In this document: piece by piece, positions 46,328-59,945 of the stretch
How positions within the stretch are numbered: the stretch's first letter is position 1
How the letters are laid out: every line of letters begins with the position of its first letter
Assembly (NCBI RefSeq): GCF_030272615.1
Contig: NC_081413.1
Span: 601,896,709 to 601,960,708, forward strand
Origin: Cryptomeria japonica
Taxonomy: Eukaryota > Streptophyta > Pinopsida > Cupressales > Cupressaceae
Direction of reading: 5' to 3'
DNA length: 64,000 bases
The notes under the pieces: generated by a model
Database searches by the model: none
Told to the model about the DNA's origin: nothing
What the model saw: the letters and a program-made list of their open reading frames with translations, nothing else
Program-made: the position numbers and the translations under genes

Positions 46328-48500
46328 TTATTTAATTGTGCACTTTTGTCATAACATTGTTCAATTTTTACAACATGTGTGCAAGAATGAGATTATAACA
46401 AATCTATAGAAATTATAACGCATAAATCATTTGTTTAGTTTTGTTTGTTAATTTACTAACATAAATTATGAGGTATTGCACAAAATATAGTATTTTGAGT
46501 CTCTTTCCATGTGGGAGTATCTACCATGAATACCAAGCATAATTAGAAAGGAGAACATAAGGGACTACATGGGAAAAAAAGAGAAAATATAAAGATAACT
46601 AAGAATATTTGAGAGGCAAGGAGGAAACCATTTTTTTAGGAAGGGATTGTTTTATATCCATACAAGATACACAAGTTTGGTAAGGAAAAATATCCACAAG
46701 GGGATTGTGAATAAATTGACAAAGAAATACACGAGAAAAATTGGGGACCAAAAAGAAATAAAGTGATTATAAAATAAAGGGTGAAAGAATAAGGGAGTTA
46801 TTGAAGGTTACAAGGAAATGATAAGTGTCTATTTGAAGATATATATTTGTATGCAAGAAAAAAAGAAATAGAATGTTGAGTTTGAGTGTTGTTTGTCTTT
46901 AATAAAAGGGTATGTGGAAGGGGAGAACCTTATATGAACCATAAGAGGTTTGTTAATGGAAAGTAAGTAGATTTTTTTTTTGAGAGAGAAACTAGAGGTC
47001 ATGAACCTTTTCCATTTGTTCTAATCAATAGAAGTTCAATGTAAAAAATAAAGAAAGCATTCTCAACATTTGTTTAAAGAAGAAAATTCTATATAGATGT
47101 TGTTCAAGACAACACATTTTCATGCCATTGAGTTATGAATGCATATGATCAAACTAGTATCATGATTGTTAGATAAAGTTTATATGGATAGTGTTATTAT
47201 AGTTGGGATTTATTCTACCTTGTTGATTGTTTAAAATTCTAGGACTAAATAGCTATTTAAGGCTTCTTGGTTTGCTTACCAATTTAGCATGTCTCACCCC
47301 CAAGTTTTCTATCAAATGACATAAGAACTAGTTACAACTTTCAGCAATAAAACAAAGTGAAAGAGATAATTCAATAAAAGTGGAAAAAAAGAATAGTTTC
47401 AACACAAATCAAATGAGAAAAGAATGGCAATTTATTCTCCACTATTGTGGTTAGGTAGAGGGTATAGAAAGAGAGAATAAAAATAAATTTGTTCTTCACT
47501 AGTAAAAGGTAGGAAGAGGGAACAAAAGCCAAAGGTAATGTGTGAAAGAAGACATCTTTGAATAAGAGAGTTGGGTAGATGGTTTTATAATTAGTAAAGA
47601 GTTATCTAACAAAAGAGTTGGGTAGAGTAGTAAAAGTCCAAATGGTTAAGAATAAGTGTGTCTTTCACCACTCAAGTCCTAAGTGTCCAAACATCATGGA
47701 ATGGGACAAAGTTGGATGCCCATTTGAGGAAGGAGATTGATTTAATATTTATTTATTCTTTAAGATAATTGGGATATGTGTAAAAAGACATTTAATATGG
47801 AGGTTACAAAGAATTGGTCAAGATTGCAAGTTGTAAGTGTATCTTTCATATTTGGTGATATGATAAGGCAATTAATAACCATATCTATAATATTTTTGAT
47901 GTGTAAGAGGTGTAAGATGAGTTGCATACTATTCAAAGATTCTTGACCATAACCATAGCGGTGTTGGATTTTTTTCACGGCTCATGGTTTTGGATACCAC
48001 TTGATGTTCTTTTTGTTTCCAATTTTTCTATGTAGGTGATTGTGGGAGCTGGAGTCCTTGAATAACTCTAACTTTCTATCATTTGAAGCTATATGCCGAC
48101 TCTAACAAGTAGGAGCTAGCCACATTGTGTATAAATGATGTATACTTTAGCAAATCCCTAGGTGAACATAAGATGTTGAAATAGTATACTTCCTACATGA
48201 TTTTATGTGTGTTTGTACTCTGAGTGATAGCATGAAATAATACTTAATTATAATATTATTCTATTAAAATTAGATTAAATTGAAAAAATAATTTAAGAAA
48301 TAATTATTATTTAAAATTGAAATCAAAGATCTTATACAAGAAAAAAAGATAAAATAAAAATAAAATTGAAAATAATATTTGAATAATTTCTCTTAAAATT
48401 CTCAAAAGAAATATTCCTCGTACCATTAAGTTATATTCTATTAACTTAGAAAACTATAGCTCAAACAAAACACTCATCATTAGATAATAGATTTGAAATA
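46328..48500. other. non-coding stretch
   Basis: No gene recognised on either strand; AT-rich with many poly-A/T tracts. The right end (from about 48500) begins to resemble the sequence downstream of the intact laccase, inverted. Confidence 0.4.
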
Positions 48501-48552
48501 AAGAAAAGGACAAGCTTTATCCTTCTCTTCAATACCGAACACCACTCACTAA

Positions 48553-48612
48553 ATTCTAAGGATGGACTAATTCATCCGAGATATTCTAAGGATGGACTAA
48601 TTCATCCGAGAT
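48553..48612. repeat. 30-bp exact tandem duplication
   Basis: ATTCTAAGGATGGACTAATT... is repeated at 48553 and 48583. The intact laccase has a single related copy downstream of its stop. Confidence 0.9.
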
Positions 48613-48723
48613 TTACAGGAGAAAAAAATGCATATTGTCCTTAACAAATCTTCTGTAAAGAAAATCCACATTATATAATGGTGAACAACACCATAAATCA
48701 AATTTCTAATACTATAATATGCT

Positions 48724-49871
48724 CTAGCATTCCGGGAGGTTATTAGGAGGAGCCTTTAAACTTTCGAACTCACTGGGACCGTTCTTCACTAGAAACACCA
48801 TGCTCGACCCTCATGTTACATGATCATCAAAGTGACAGTGTACGAACCAAACACCTGCACAAATCCAACAATCCTTCAGTACTCCATACATATTTTCAAA
48901 ATGTTCAATTCCAAGCAATTTTCATATCTACAATCATGAGAGAATTGTCACCCTGTTAATTACCTGGATTGTTAGCTTCGAATCTGACAGCAGTCTACCA
49001 ATTGACAGGAACCCCTACAGTATTTCTTTGAGGCGGATCGACCAGATTGAAAGAGAGTGGATCTGTTGCACTATTATAATTACCAGAACCCTCTCCTACC
49101 ACGTAAAAGTCATAACCATGAATATGAATTGGATGGTTTGTCTGCTTGGAAGATGTTGGTTCCCTCGAACACAACTTGAACTGTGGCATTATATTCAATC
49201 ACTTTCACTTTTGCGCCAGAAATTGGAGCCCACAGAGGTTTGTCTACATCTTTGTTATAATTAAACTCCACGGCTGGATGTGAAGGAATGTCGGTGGTAT
49301 AGACATCATCAATGTGGAAGGGATAAGCTTGGTGAATGGCGACATCTGGGAGCACAAAAAGATATGCTATTCGTACTGGCACTCACTCTGGTATTGTTAG
49401 GGCTGCTACAGTTACCCCCGGTTTCACAAGGAAGTAAACAGAGCCTACGGTTATTAAGCTACTGTCGTCTATGGTTTGGGGAACGTCCACCGGATGCTTC
49501 TCTAAAGTTTGTCACAGTTGCAGTGTCGTTGTATTCTGGAAGGATTGGAGTGGTAGATGATTTAGAGCCAACGTAGCTTAGAATGGCGGTTGTTGTGGTG
49601 TTATCAATATTTGCTTCAGATTGAATAGTGTATACTTTGGCGGCCATATAGTATTTGGCTTCGGCTTGATTGGCCGTGAGAAGAACGTCTATAGTCTGAC
49701 CAGATGTTAACATCAGTATGTCCGTTGTGTATGGTTTTGTGTAAGAGGCATCCATTGCTACCACTGTCAGATTGTGTGATGCAACCTTGAGAAAGAGGTG
49801 ATTATAGACTGCAGCATTGACGATACGAAGAAGATAGGTTTTTCCCTTACGTACAGGGAACTTTGCTGTTC
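48724..49871 (-). pseudogene. laccase pseudogene, last two exons only
   Basis: Inverted, truncated copy of the 3' half of the laccase at 54.6-57.7 kb. Read on the - strand: exon 5 counterpart 49871-48964 ([20 protein letters not shown] to the copper motif [16 protein letters not shown]) and exon 6 counterpart 48854-48724 ([12 protein letters not shown] ... NLPEC, TAG), with the intron borders kept. Damage: a deletion and frame change after VTNFREA (about 49490), one extra base at 49137-49139 breaking the frame before HPIHIHG, TAG in place of Trp at 48995 (PVNW-stop-TAV), and TGA in place of Trp at 48811 (HVT-stop-GSSM). Similarity goes on into the preceding intron and stops at about 49960; the first four exons are missing, so there is no promoter of its own. 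Confidence 0.9.
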
Positions 49872-49964
49872 CTGCATACATAAAATTTCATAAGTCGATT
49901 GCAGTCTTGATTTCGATTAGTGAGAAATGGAATTGGGCGAGCCTTACTAATGGGTTATCTATCC

Positions 49965-50589
49965 ACTGAGCTTTAGCCATGTGTGTGTGAAGTGAAGGGC
50001 TGCTGCATAGATGAGGTGTCACCCAAGACAGAGAGAGGAAGTGGGCGCAGAGATTATGTGAGCAGAATAAGAAAGGTCAAAAATTTGCTTTGGCACAGCC
50101 ATCGAATAGAAAGAGAAAAACTGGTAATGTGAAATGACAAGAATATGAAAGGGCATCGACAGAGGCAATTGCAGAACATGTGATATAAGAGAAGATATTG
50201 TAGGCTTTGAGTCATTGTATAGGCTGCATGTGAAGAGGGAATGAGCGCATGAAAGAGCAAAACGTAGCCGCAGGGTAGTGGAGGGGCTTGAGGAGGGTGC
50301 GTGAGGCAAGAAGGAAGAAAGAAAATCATGTCAGAGAAGTGAAGTTCTGGGGTGCGTAGTGAGTTGAATCGGCCCCATAAGTATTGTGGTTACAGTCAAG
50401 ATAGAGCAGAAAATTGGAGGGAGTGTTAGTTGCTGAATGTGTAAATAAGAGGACAAAGAGGCCTTTTATTATATTTGTTCCAAATGAATAGAGAATCAAT
50501 AAAATTTGAGTGTTCATATTGTAATCTGTGTTTTTTTGTAATTTGAGTTTAGTGTCTGTGAGTGTCTGATTTTTTTGTAATTTGAGTTT
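49965..50589. other. non-coding stretch
   Basis: No gene recognised. Purine-rich on the + strand; the overlapping - strand frames (50019-50329) look like consequences of that bias. Confidence 0.4.
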
Positions 50590-51740
50590 ACTTTTATAGA
50601 AATTTCTACACTCTAAAATAACTTTAACCCATATCGTATGACCTAAGGTCTTAAATATAATAAATAAAATAAAAATATTTCACTTTAAACCATTTTAAAA
50701 TCTTAAGAAAATTCTCTAAATAAAATTTAACTGACCCTTCTTTACACTCATGAAACTTAACACATTTTAATAGTACAACATTAATTTCATAAAATAAAAT
50801 TGACAATAATTTCACATCATTTATGAATTTTTTAATATTTAAACACCAATTACATATTACACGTGATCTTGGTATCATATATGAGCTTTGATTCCCATTG
50901 GTGATAAACTTGCACACAAAATGGTAATCATTAATCCATTACGCAGATAATCATAGCCTAATCATCATGAAATAATATATTAACATTTATCACAAAATTA
51001 ATCAAACATTTGTATTTGATAATTTTATTGATCAACACAATATCATTCATTCTCTTTGAGCCACATTTTCTTAAAATTTCAAATCATAATTTCCATCACT
51101 TATGTAGACTAACTATAATCATTGTATCATAGTATCATAGTTTAATTCATAAAAAATCTCATACAAATAAAGTTGGCTTGATTAATCATTAGTTATAAAG
51201 TTAACATCAACTATAAACAAAATAAATCATGATCATAGTTTGTCATCCACTAAAGTAACTACTAGTAAGAACAATGATCCACAACATAGTACTTCAAAAT
51301 GTCCATGAACAATTCATAAAGTTTAAAAACTCAAAGATCATAACAATAGCATAAGGGTGATATGGTATTGATTCACAAAAGTATGGTCTCACAGAAGCCT
51401 TATAAGTTCATGAGGGCACATCTAAAAGTTTTAAATTAATTGATAATGCATTGGGTTAAGATATCAACATAAGAAAGCATGTAAAATATGAGTCTTAATA
51501 ATGACATTATTTAGAGTGTCATTCTACAAGTAAAAAAAATCTTTGGTGCAGATAATTTGATAATAGTGTAATATGAATGAAACATATAGATCAAGGTTTG
51601 TCTAGGTGCCAAAATTATTACAATGAAAAATACAATCTAGCAATTATGTCTTGTTCTACACAAGGAATGCAATATTTTAAAATACAATCAATATGTCATC
51701 TTCTAAATCTTCCTATCTCAAAACTTACAAACTTTTATAC
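50590..51740. repeat. dispersed repeat, copy 2 (uninterrupted)
   Basis: Counterpart of 35115-36118 plus 42412-42620, in the same orientation, without the copia element. The site that corresponds to the insertion lies at about 51520-51540. No coding potential seen; the repeat type is unknown. Confidence 0.8.
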
Positions 51741-54480
51741 AATTAAATCCAACCACTTTACACTTGCAACAATAGACATATAATCTAAATCTGTTTAGAT
51801 ATTATTCCTAAAATAGACTAAATCGCAAACTTGATCAAATTCAATGAAAAACAAAAAAGATACATATAACCAAATGAACTACAATGAATCCCAACAATTA
51901 ATAATTCTTTAAAAGATTAACTTGAAGATAGTATTTGAAGACTTGAATCACTCAGTTAATGACTTGTGACCTTGTGCTTGTCTAGATAAGTTGTAGGTAA
52001 CTTGAGGGACCTCTCTTTTATCCAAAATCCCCTCACTGCAAAAATCTAAATTTCCATATACTTTAGCAAACAGTGCATTTCTTGAATCTATTAACAACTA
52101 TTGTGCCAGTTCTGGAATTCTAGACCTAATTGCTTATCTTCTACTTTGTCTCCTTTTCACATCTCCCTTTTCAGGCTTTCATAGATGTCTTGAAAATATG
52201 ATAATAAGAAGGGGAGAGGAGCCATGCTTTTTGCACATCCTTGTCCCCGCTAATAAATTTTACTTGGTTTTTATTTATATTACTTTCCACGTAATATTCT
52301 ACATGAAATTAGGCTTCTATATTTCTTTTACAAATGAATTGCCTTTCAAACGGATAAAACGATCTTCTAATTTTACTTAACATGCAATCGAATGTATTGA
52401 AACACTTTCCAACAAATTGTTCACGAAATATTATATACTATGTTTAAAATATGTGTACCTCTCATGCCAACACCTATATTTCATATCAGAATGCATATTC
52501 CCAGCATTCTATGATTAGGTCAGCATATTTAAAACTCCCTGTACAAAACAATTAAAAACATTTTAAATGTTGACACAAGACAACAGTATAAGACTAGATT
52601 TTCATTGCCCAAAGAACTCTACCTTGTTGTTAGCTCAAGATAGGCCCACCACATTTTTTGGTTCAATGAATTAAAATCACTTTGCTAACCGATCGAATAC
52701 ATCAGACAGTGCATGACAGAACGCCAAGATAGACGTTTGATGCAATAATGCACATCCCTTCAAGATAGACGTTTGATGCAATGATGGGCATCCCTTCAAA
52801 TATTTTATGTTTACTTTCATTTGCAGACTTCTTCCACGGGGGATATAGATGGAATAACAATGTTTTCTTACATGCAGCTATATAATTTTTTTATTATTTT
52901 GCTTAATCAATTGTTGCTTATTGGAGTTCCCAACATATCTTTATCTGTAGTAAAATAAAATGACAGCAATTAGAAACTATCGCATTGTCTAAAGCCATGA
53001 GCAAGTGGGAAGAAAAGTAGAAAAACAATGGAGAAAACAGATAAAAAAAACATTTTGTTTCTTTAAAGACTTCAGTACTCAAGTCTTTCAATGAGTACGG
53101 TTTTAAAAAATAATTTAACATTTAGCTTAGGTATCATTAAATGCTAGCAATTAATTTGAGATGTATTAAAAAATAAAGTCAATAGACTTTAATTAGTGGT
53201 TGTGTTGCTGGGTTGGGTTCTGGGGTATCTCATGATATCAAAATAATAATAATAATAAATTGACGAATTAAGTATTGTCATCTATTAAAGTATCATTCCA
53301 AAATTTTTAATGGTGGATTCCAATTACTTCTTAAAGATTGAAAATTTGAAGCAGAGGTAAATTTTAAATTTCCACTTTCTAAGATTCTAAACTTTTCATT
53401 CAATCTATTCACAAATTATCAATATTGCCACATCACATTCCAAAACTCAAAAATATAACCATCATATCAAATTGAGAACCAATTCTGAAATATGACAGAA
53501 TTAGTATATACCAATTGCCCCTATTAATTTATTTTTCGTTGTAAAAATATTATTGAAAAAACAAAGTTACAAGAATCTTTCGCTATCTTATAAATTTTCA
53601 CATTTACTTTTCTGAAAACTCAGTATTTAAGGAATTTCTGCATTTCAAATTCTATAAAGACTGAATAAATATGAGAAAATAAGATCTCAATAACATTAAA
53701 GTCACATTTGTCCAACTCTAAATTCATTGTATGAAAGCACAATTTTAGCTATAATTTTGTGATTTTACTATTTTTTAAATTGTTATTTAACAATTGCTAT
53801 ATGAGAGGTGGATCATTTATATGTAATTATTTGCTACTGGTGAATCAATTACTATATGAATGGTGGACCAATTTCAATTATAACATGACTCTTCAATTAA
53901 GATTCAACTTCTAATTTTGAGTCAAAATTATTGAATCAATTATTTTTGACAAATTTATCTTCATAAAATGAGATAATTAAATTCTACTGCATTTTTCAGT
54001 CAAATTTACTGATTGATAATAATTCTTCACAAAGATGAACAATTTATAATTGAATTCTATTAAGACATCGTTCAAAACATATCTCCTACTAATGATGACC
54101 CCTAAATTGTCTGGCCCACAATTGAAAATACCAAATTGCAGAACAATACAAATAAGACTTGGACAAACAATTGGCTGTTAATTTGGCGTGACTAAAACCT
54201 GAAAAACTTTTCGTGCAAGAGTATGATTAGTATGAAGGTCCACCATATGTTGAAAAACCTAAAAGCTTATACTCAAACATGGAATCGCCATCACACTATA
54301 AAATATTAAAAGGTCGACATTATTGCTATATGGCCTCACTCTTAGAAGATTGAAAGTAACATGTTAAGACATTATTCACAACATTACGAATCTTGTGTAA
54401 TAAACATATCAAAATACCACGATGTTTTTTTGTGTGTTCGGCGTTGGACCATTTGCTGTTTCCTTCCACTATGTTAACGT
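51741..54480. other. non-coding stretch upstream of laccase
   Basis: No gene recognised. It includes a 36-bp tandem duplication (52725-52796) and a short AAT run near 53240-53260. The last few hundred bases should hold laccase promoter elements, which I cannot define further. Confidence 0.4.
52725..52796. repeat. 36-bp tandem duplication
   Basis: CAAGATAGACGTTTGATGCA starts at 52725 and 52761; each unit ends CATCCCTT. Confidence 0.85.
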
Positions 54481-54486
54481 TTGGGC

Positions 54487-54494
54487 TATAAAAA
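54487..54494 (+). promoter_or_regulatory. TATA box of the laccase gene
   Basis: TATAAAAA lies 93 bp before the first ATG, which would put the transcription start near 54517-54525. No other ATG lies between there and 54580. Confidence 0.6.
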
Positions 54495-54579
54495 CCACTT
54501 AATCAAGCAGTCTTGACACGGTAAAATTTAGTTGGAGCTTTCCATATTGAAAGAGTCTGAGATTCATTTGCAGATTCAT

Positions 54580-57500
54580 ATGAGCAGCACTTTAGCTGTT
54601 TGTAATACATTAATCATGTCAAAATGTTACTCGGCAAGGTTTATGGTAGTGCTGTTTACATGCATTGTCTCACTTGATTCTCTAGCATGGGCAAACCTGC
54701 ATACCTACAAATTTGTTGTAAGTAGATTTTTATATAATTCTGTTTTTCCATCAATAAAAAAATGATTATAATCTATTGAAGAAATTTATAATTGCTTTTA
54801 CATACTGTTTTTCATTCATTGATTATATGGAGAATCAAGTGGAGGGCTGTATGCACAAGTACAATCCAAACCGTTTTTCTATTTAGGAGTTCTAACGCAA
54901 GAAACAATTTTTTTTATTGATTTTCACAGCTTGAAGAGACAAATATTACTCGGCTATGTGAGAATTATACCATAGTCACAGTTAATGGACAGCTTCCGGG
55001 TCCAACTCTGCATGTCCGAAATGGGGACACACTTAATGTTACAGTTTATAACAAAGCAAAGCACAACGCCACCATCCACTGGTAAATATATATATTTCTT
55101 GTAGACTGTCAATTCCATTCCTGATTGAAAACTCTTTAACGAAGCACTTGATTTTTCAGGCATGGAGTGAGACAGATTCGCACAGCATGGGCTGATGGAC
55201 CTGGGTATATTACACAGTGCCCCATCCAACCAGGGGGGAAATTTACATACACCTTCACCATTATTGATCAGGAAGGAACGTTATGGTGGCATGCCCATGT
55301 GTCATGGCTACGTGCAACAGTTCATGGAGCTATGGTTATCTATCCAAAGAGGGAAAACCCCTATCCGTTTACCCACCCACATGCTGAGTTTCCTATAGTG
55401 CTAGGTAATGGAAAGTAGAACCTTATACAAGATATCATATTTATTCATCTTTCTAGCTTAGATGAGTCTCTTGATCATATTTATTCATCAATCTAGCTTA
55501 CATGAATTTCTTAATCATTCTTCAGCTATTAAGATTCACATTATAAAAATATTAAACCAGAAAAGCATTTTCATTGATGTGCAAAATCATGATCTAGAAT
55601 ATTTGCAATTGTATGAATTTTTTAAGCATATTCTCCATCATATTTTTTAATATAAAAACAATTTAAAAATCTATACATCATAAAAATTAATGACCTGTAC
55701 CATTCTCAAACCTAAACACCTTTATTCCTTCCACACCTAATTTCCAAACTTAATATTACAATACTATCACTCCAATAGCTCATAAAATCATTAATGTAGG
55801 TTACTTTATACCAACCCATACGCATTCCATTTCCGAATGTTATGATTAGACAACGCATAACTGCTTTAGAAAAGTTTCTTTTTTATTATTATATTATGCT
55901 TAATATTATTTTACCAAATAGAATCTTGATATATGTTACGCTAACTACAAGTTTAGAATTGGAATAACAATGCTTTCAGCTGTACTTAGCAGTGCTTATC
56001 TGTAAAACGTGGGTGATTTTAAATAGGAAATGTGATTATGATTCATAGTTTTCCATATTTTAGACTTTTCTCTTGAATTTTCACACTGGATTGTCCTTAC
56101 ATTTCATAATGACTACTCGATTGACTTGAATAATCAAATTGAACAGGGGAGTGGTGGAAGCGTGATCCCATCGAAGTCGAAGAGGAAGCAAAACTGAGTG
56201 GAGGTGCACCGAATGTTTCAGACGCTTTCACCATAAATGGACAGCCAGGCGACCTCTATAACTGCTCAAGCTCAGGTAACACTTTTCTTTTTGTTGGAAA
56301 AGGTTTTGGATTCAATTGGGTAGAACTTTTGGATTCTGGGTGGATGGTAACCCATTAGTAAAACTATGAACAATTCTACAACTAGAAACGGGCACTATAA
56401 ATATATTTAGGGCTAACCCGATTCCGTTTCTTACTAATCAAAATTTGATTAGGACTGCAATCGACTTAATGAAACTTTATGTATGCAGAAACAACAAAGT
56501 TCTCTGTACGGAAGGAAAAAACCTATCTTCTTCGCATCGTCAATGCTGCAGTCAATAATCACCTCTTTTTCAGGATCGCGTCACACAATCTGACAGTGGT
56601 AGCCGTGGATGCGTCCTACACAAAGCCATACACAACAGACATTCTGGTTTTATCATCTGGTCAGACTGCAGACGTTCTTCTCACAGCCAATCAAGCGAAA
56701 GCCAAATATTATATGGCCGCCAAATTATACACTACTCAAGGATTCTATGATAACACCACAACAACTGCCATTCTAAGCTACAGGGGCTCTAATTCATCTG
56801 CCACTCCAATCCTTCCAGACCTTCCAGAATACAACGACACTGCAATTGTGACCAACTTTAGCCGAGCCTTGCGAAGCTTGGCTTCACATGAGTATCCGGT
56901 GGACGTTCCCCAAACCATAGACGACAGTAGCCTGATAACCGTAGGACTCGGTTTAACTCCTTGTGAAACCAGCGGTAACTGTAGCGGCCCTAACAATACC
57001 AGAGTGAGTGCCAGTATGAACAATATATCTTTTGTGCTACCAGATATCGCCGTTCTGCAAGCCTACTACTTAAACATATCAGATGTTTATACCACCGACT
57101 TTCCTTCCAATCCACCCATTGAGTATAATTATAACGGCGATGTAGACAGAACTCTGTGGGCTCCGATTTCTGGAACAAGGGTGAAAGTGATTGAATATAA
57201 TGCCACAGTTCAGATTGTGTTCCAGGCAACGAACATCTTCCAAGCAGACAACCATCCAATGCATATTCATGGATATGACTTTTATGTTGTAGGAGAAGGT
57301 TTTTCTAATTATGATAATGAAACAGATCCGAGCTCTTTTAATCTGGTCGATCCGCCTCAACGAAATACTGTAGGAGTTCCTGTCAATGGATGGACTGCTG
57401 TCAGATTCAAAGCTAACAATCCAGGTAATGAACAGAGTAACAATTCTCTCATGATTGTAGATATGATATCTGGCTTGAAATAGAAAATAAGAAAATATGG

Positions 57501-57664
57501 GTGGAGTACTGAAGGGTTGTTTGATTTGTGCAGGTGTTTGGTTCGTGCATTGTCACTTTGATGATCATGTAACATGGGGGCTGAGCATGGTGTTTCTAGT
57601 GATGAACGGCCCCACTGAGTCCGAGAGTTTGAAGGCTCCTCCTAATAACCTCCCGGAATGCTAG
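54580..57664 (+). CDS. laccase (multicopper oxidase), six exons
   Basis: Secreted blue copper oxidase that oxidises phenols such as monolignols while reducing oxygen to water; plant laccases act in the cell wall. Exons 54580-54717, 54930-55081, 55160-55404, 56147-56275, 56489-57424 and 57534-57664 all have GT-AG introns and join in phase to 576 residues, normal for the family. A hydrophobic signal ([18 protein letters not shown]) precedes NLHTYKF. All four copper motifs are present: [33 protein letters not shown] and [14 protein letters not shown], with Leu at the axial position as usual in plants. Many N-x-S/T sites fit a glycoprotein. An in-frame ATG at 54616 would give a more typical 26-residue signal and 564 residues; I use the first ATG after the TATA box. 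The nearest neighbour of its kind is the inverted pseudogene at 48.7-49.9 kb. Which laccase subtype it is cannot be told by eye. Confidence 0.93.
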
Positions 57665-57753
57665 AGCAAATTATAGTATCAGAAATTTAATTTTGGTGTT
57701 GTTCACCATAACATACTATAGTGTGGATTTTCTTTAGAGACGATGTGTTAGGA

Positions 57754-57759
57754 AATAAA
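57754..57759 (+). terminator. possible polyadenylation signal of laccase
   Basis: AATAAA, 90 bp after the stop codon, within a T-rich 3' region. Confidence 0.5.
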
Positions 57760-57839
57760 GCATTTGTTTGTCCATCCTTACGATTTAGTAAGTGATGTTT
57801 GGTATCAAAGAGAAGGATAACGTTTGACCAATCTATTAT

Positions 57840-58680
57840 CTGGTGAAAGAATATTTTGTTTGCATTTTCTAAGATTATAAAACACAATTATGGTATCAGG
57901 GATATTTCTGTTGAGCATTTTAAGATAATAATAAGTTATTCAAATATTATTTTGAATATAAATTTATAGTCTCGTACCTTAAAAAATGTGAGAATTTTGA
58001 TAAAGAGAATCAATATAAATAAAAAATAATCTGTAAGTTGGTTTAAGTTATGATATTTAGCTTTACAACAAATCATTAAGAGGTCACAATGAATGAAATT
58101 GGGTATAGCATCTTTATATACTTATTATTTATAAGATAAATGATAAATAATTGAGCATATCATAATCTACAAGGATAAAGACAATTTAATTTGTATAAGA
58201 AATATATCAAGTGACATAAATATGTTAAAAATTTATATTTAATCTATTTATAGATCAAAGGATATATGCTATATGTTATGAAGTATGGTGTTTCTAGTGA
58301 AGAATGGTCCTATTGTGTAGTGCTCCTCTCTGATTCATCTTTCTTTTGTGCATCGATAGACTTGCTTAGACTCTTTTATGGTGTTTTGATTGATATTTAT
58401 GGCTTTATTTATATCTCAAATGCTTATAGTTGATGTTAGAAATTTCTATATTGACATATGGTACATTATAGTTTATGCAGAGGATGATATATCCTAGATT
58501 ATTATGATGGATGGACTTACATTTGGAGATCTATATGCATTCATCACTCATGTATGGATTATATTATCTATGATGATATGATGGCATGTCATACCACTCG
58601 TTCCGAGCATGATAAGACATCACGATTCTCTTTCACTTGTCTGATTTAATTATTATATATGCTTTCCCTGGAGCTAAGAA
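57840..58680. other. non-coding stretch
   Basis: No gene recognised; AT-rich 3' flank of the laccase gene. Confidence 0.4.
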
Positions 58681-58682
58681 CC

Positions 58683-58757
58683 AGTCGAGTAGATTCGAAC
58701 CCAAGACCTCCCATGTAGGAGGCTCACAACTAACCATTGTGTTGTGGGGTCATCCCT
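58683..58757 (-). mobile_element. tRNA-like sequence, probable SINE head
   Basis: On the - strand it starts GGGATGACCCCACAAC, has an A-box-like ACAATGGTTAGTTG, an anticodon-arm-like hairpin CCTCC-TACATG-GGAGG and a B box GGGTTCGAATCT, in tRNA spacing. It then continues into ACTGGTTCTTAGCTCCAGGG and an AT-rich tail (to about 58655), which a tRNA gene would not have. This fits a tRNA-derived SINE with an internal Pol III promoter. A decayed tRNA pseudogene is the alternative. Confidence 0.5.
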
Positions 58758-58759
58758 AG

Positions 58760-59945
58760 TTTTGAGTTAATTTTTATAAATAAAGCTTCATGAGAATTAT
58801 CAAGGGTTCTTTGGCTAGAAAATAATTGCACTTTTTGAAGATTTCTTGGTTTCAATTTTGGATTGGATTTGGGAGCTTGGCTTTGGACTTTGGTTTGATT
58901 ATGGATTGTGGATTGTGCTACTTCAATTTTTATAGACCATTTCTTATATTACCAACTTGTAGGTTTTATCCTTCTTTGCATTTTGTTTTTTGAAAAGATT
59001 GTTTGGAAAAGATTGTCTACGGGAATAGAAGTTTGGATTTGCATCTGACCATTTTCTCCGACTAGTTTTAGATCTTAATAGCTAAAGAATGATTAAGAGA
59101 CTCTTCTAAGAAAAAATGATCAATAAATATGATATCTTTTATAGGGTTCTACTTTCCATTACCTAGGATGATAGGAATTTGAACATGGGGTTGCATAAAC
59201 AAATAAGAGCTGCCCGTCTTTGGATAGATAATCATTGCTCCATGAACTTTTGCATGGCGCCACCCTTAAACCACACACACTAAGGTTTGACCGCTTAGTG
59301 TGTTGTGTCGATGGGTCCCATTGATTTGACACTTCCGTTCCCTAGCCTTTCCACATTTCTGTTTACCATTTTCACCATTTCAAATATTCTATTTTCATAG
59401 TTGTCGTTGCCATTACCATTGCATTGTTGTTCCAATTCCCCTTTCCACTGTATCGATGGAATGCAGGAAACTAAACTACTCGTCCAAAGGAATATTTCAC
59501 TCCGAGTATTCCTCGTGCAGATAAGCCAACTCTCTCATGTCCTGTGTAAACAAACAAAAAAAATAAAGAAAATTTTGTAATATACTCCACATCTATACCC
59601 TTGCATAGACATGCAAAAAAAAGCAGTGCCAAAAACCCAACATTACATGCTAGGTGAGCCAAGACTTGCTATATGTTTACTGCAAAAGTTCTTTCTCTAA
59701 ACCCTATATATAGATCTCTTTCAATGCTCGGCAAGGTGGTAAACATGACTATCAAGAATTTTGCGGGCCAATGCAAGTGACATGAGTGGGATGGAAGGGG
59801 TTTGGGCATTATGCAGAGGATGAAAGGGGTTTGTGTATTATGCAGAATTTGTGACTCAAAAAACCTAGCAATAACTTTTGTCAGATAATTGTAAATACAA
59901 AATAAATTCATCAAACCATAATGGGAAGAAATTTTGTTGGATGTT
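58760..59945. other. non-coding stretch
   Basis: No gene recognised. A weak 9-bp hairpin (ACACACTAA / TTAGTGTGT) lies near 59275-59303. Confidence 0.4.

Noticed and set aside
50019-50329. Two overlapping - strand frames of 91 and 96 codons with hydrophobic stretches
   Set aside because: They arise from a purine-rich + strand (serine/leucine/phenylalanine codons opposite); no motif, no start context.
54532-54579. Upstream extension of the laccase frame (ELSILKESEIHLQI)
   Set aside because: It has no ATG at its start (the codon at 54532 is TTG); the first ATG after the TATA box is 54580.
59271-59309. Inverted repeat CACACTAA / TTAGTGTG
   Set aside because: The stem is only about 9 bp, in low-complexity CA sequence; no terminator or RNA gene context.
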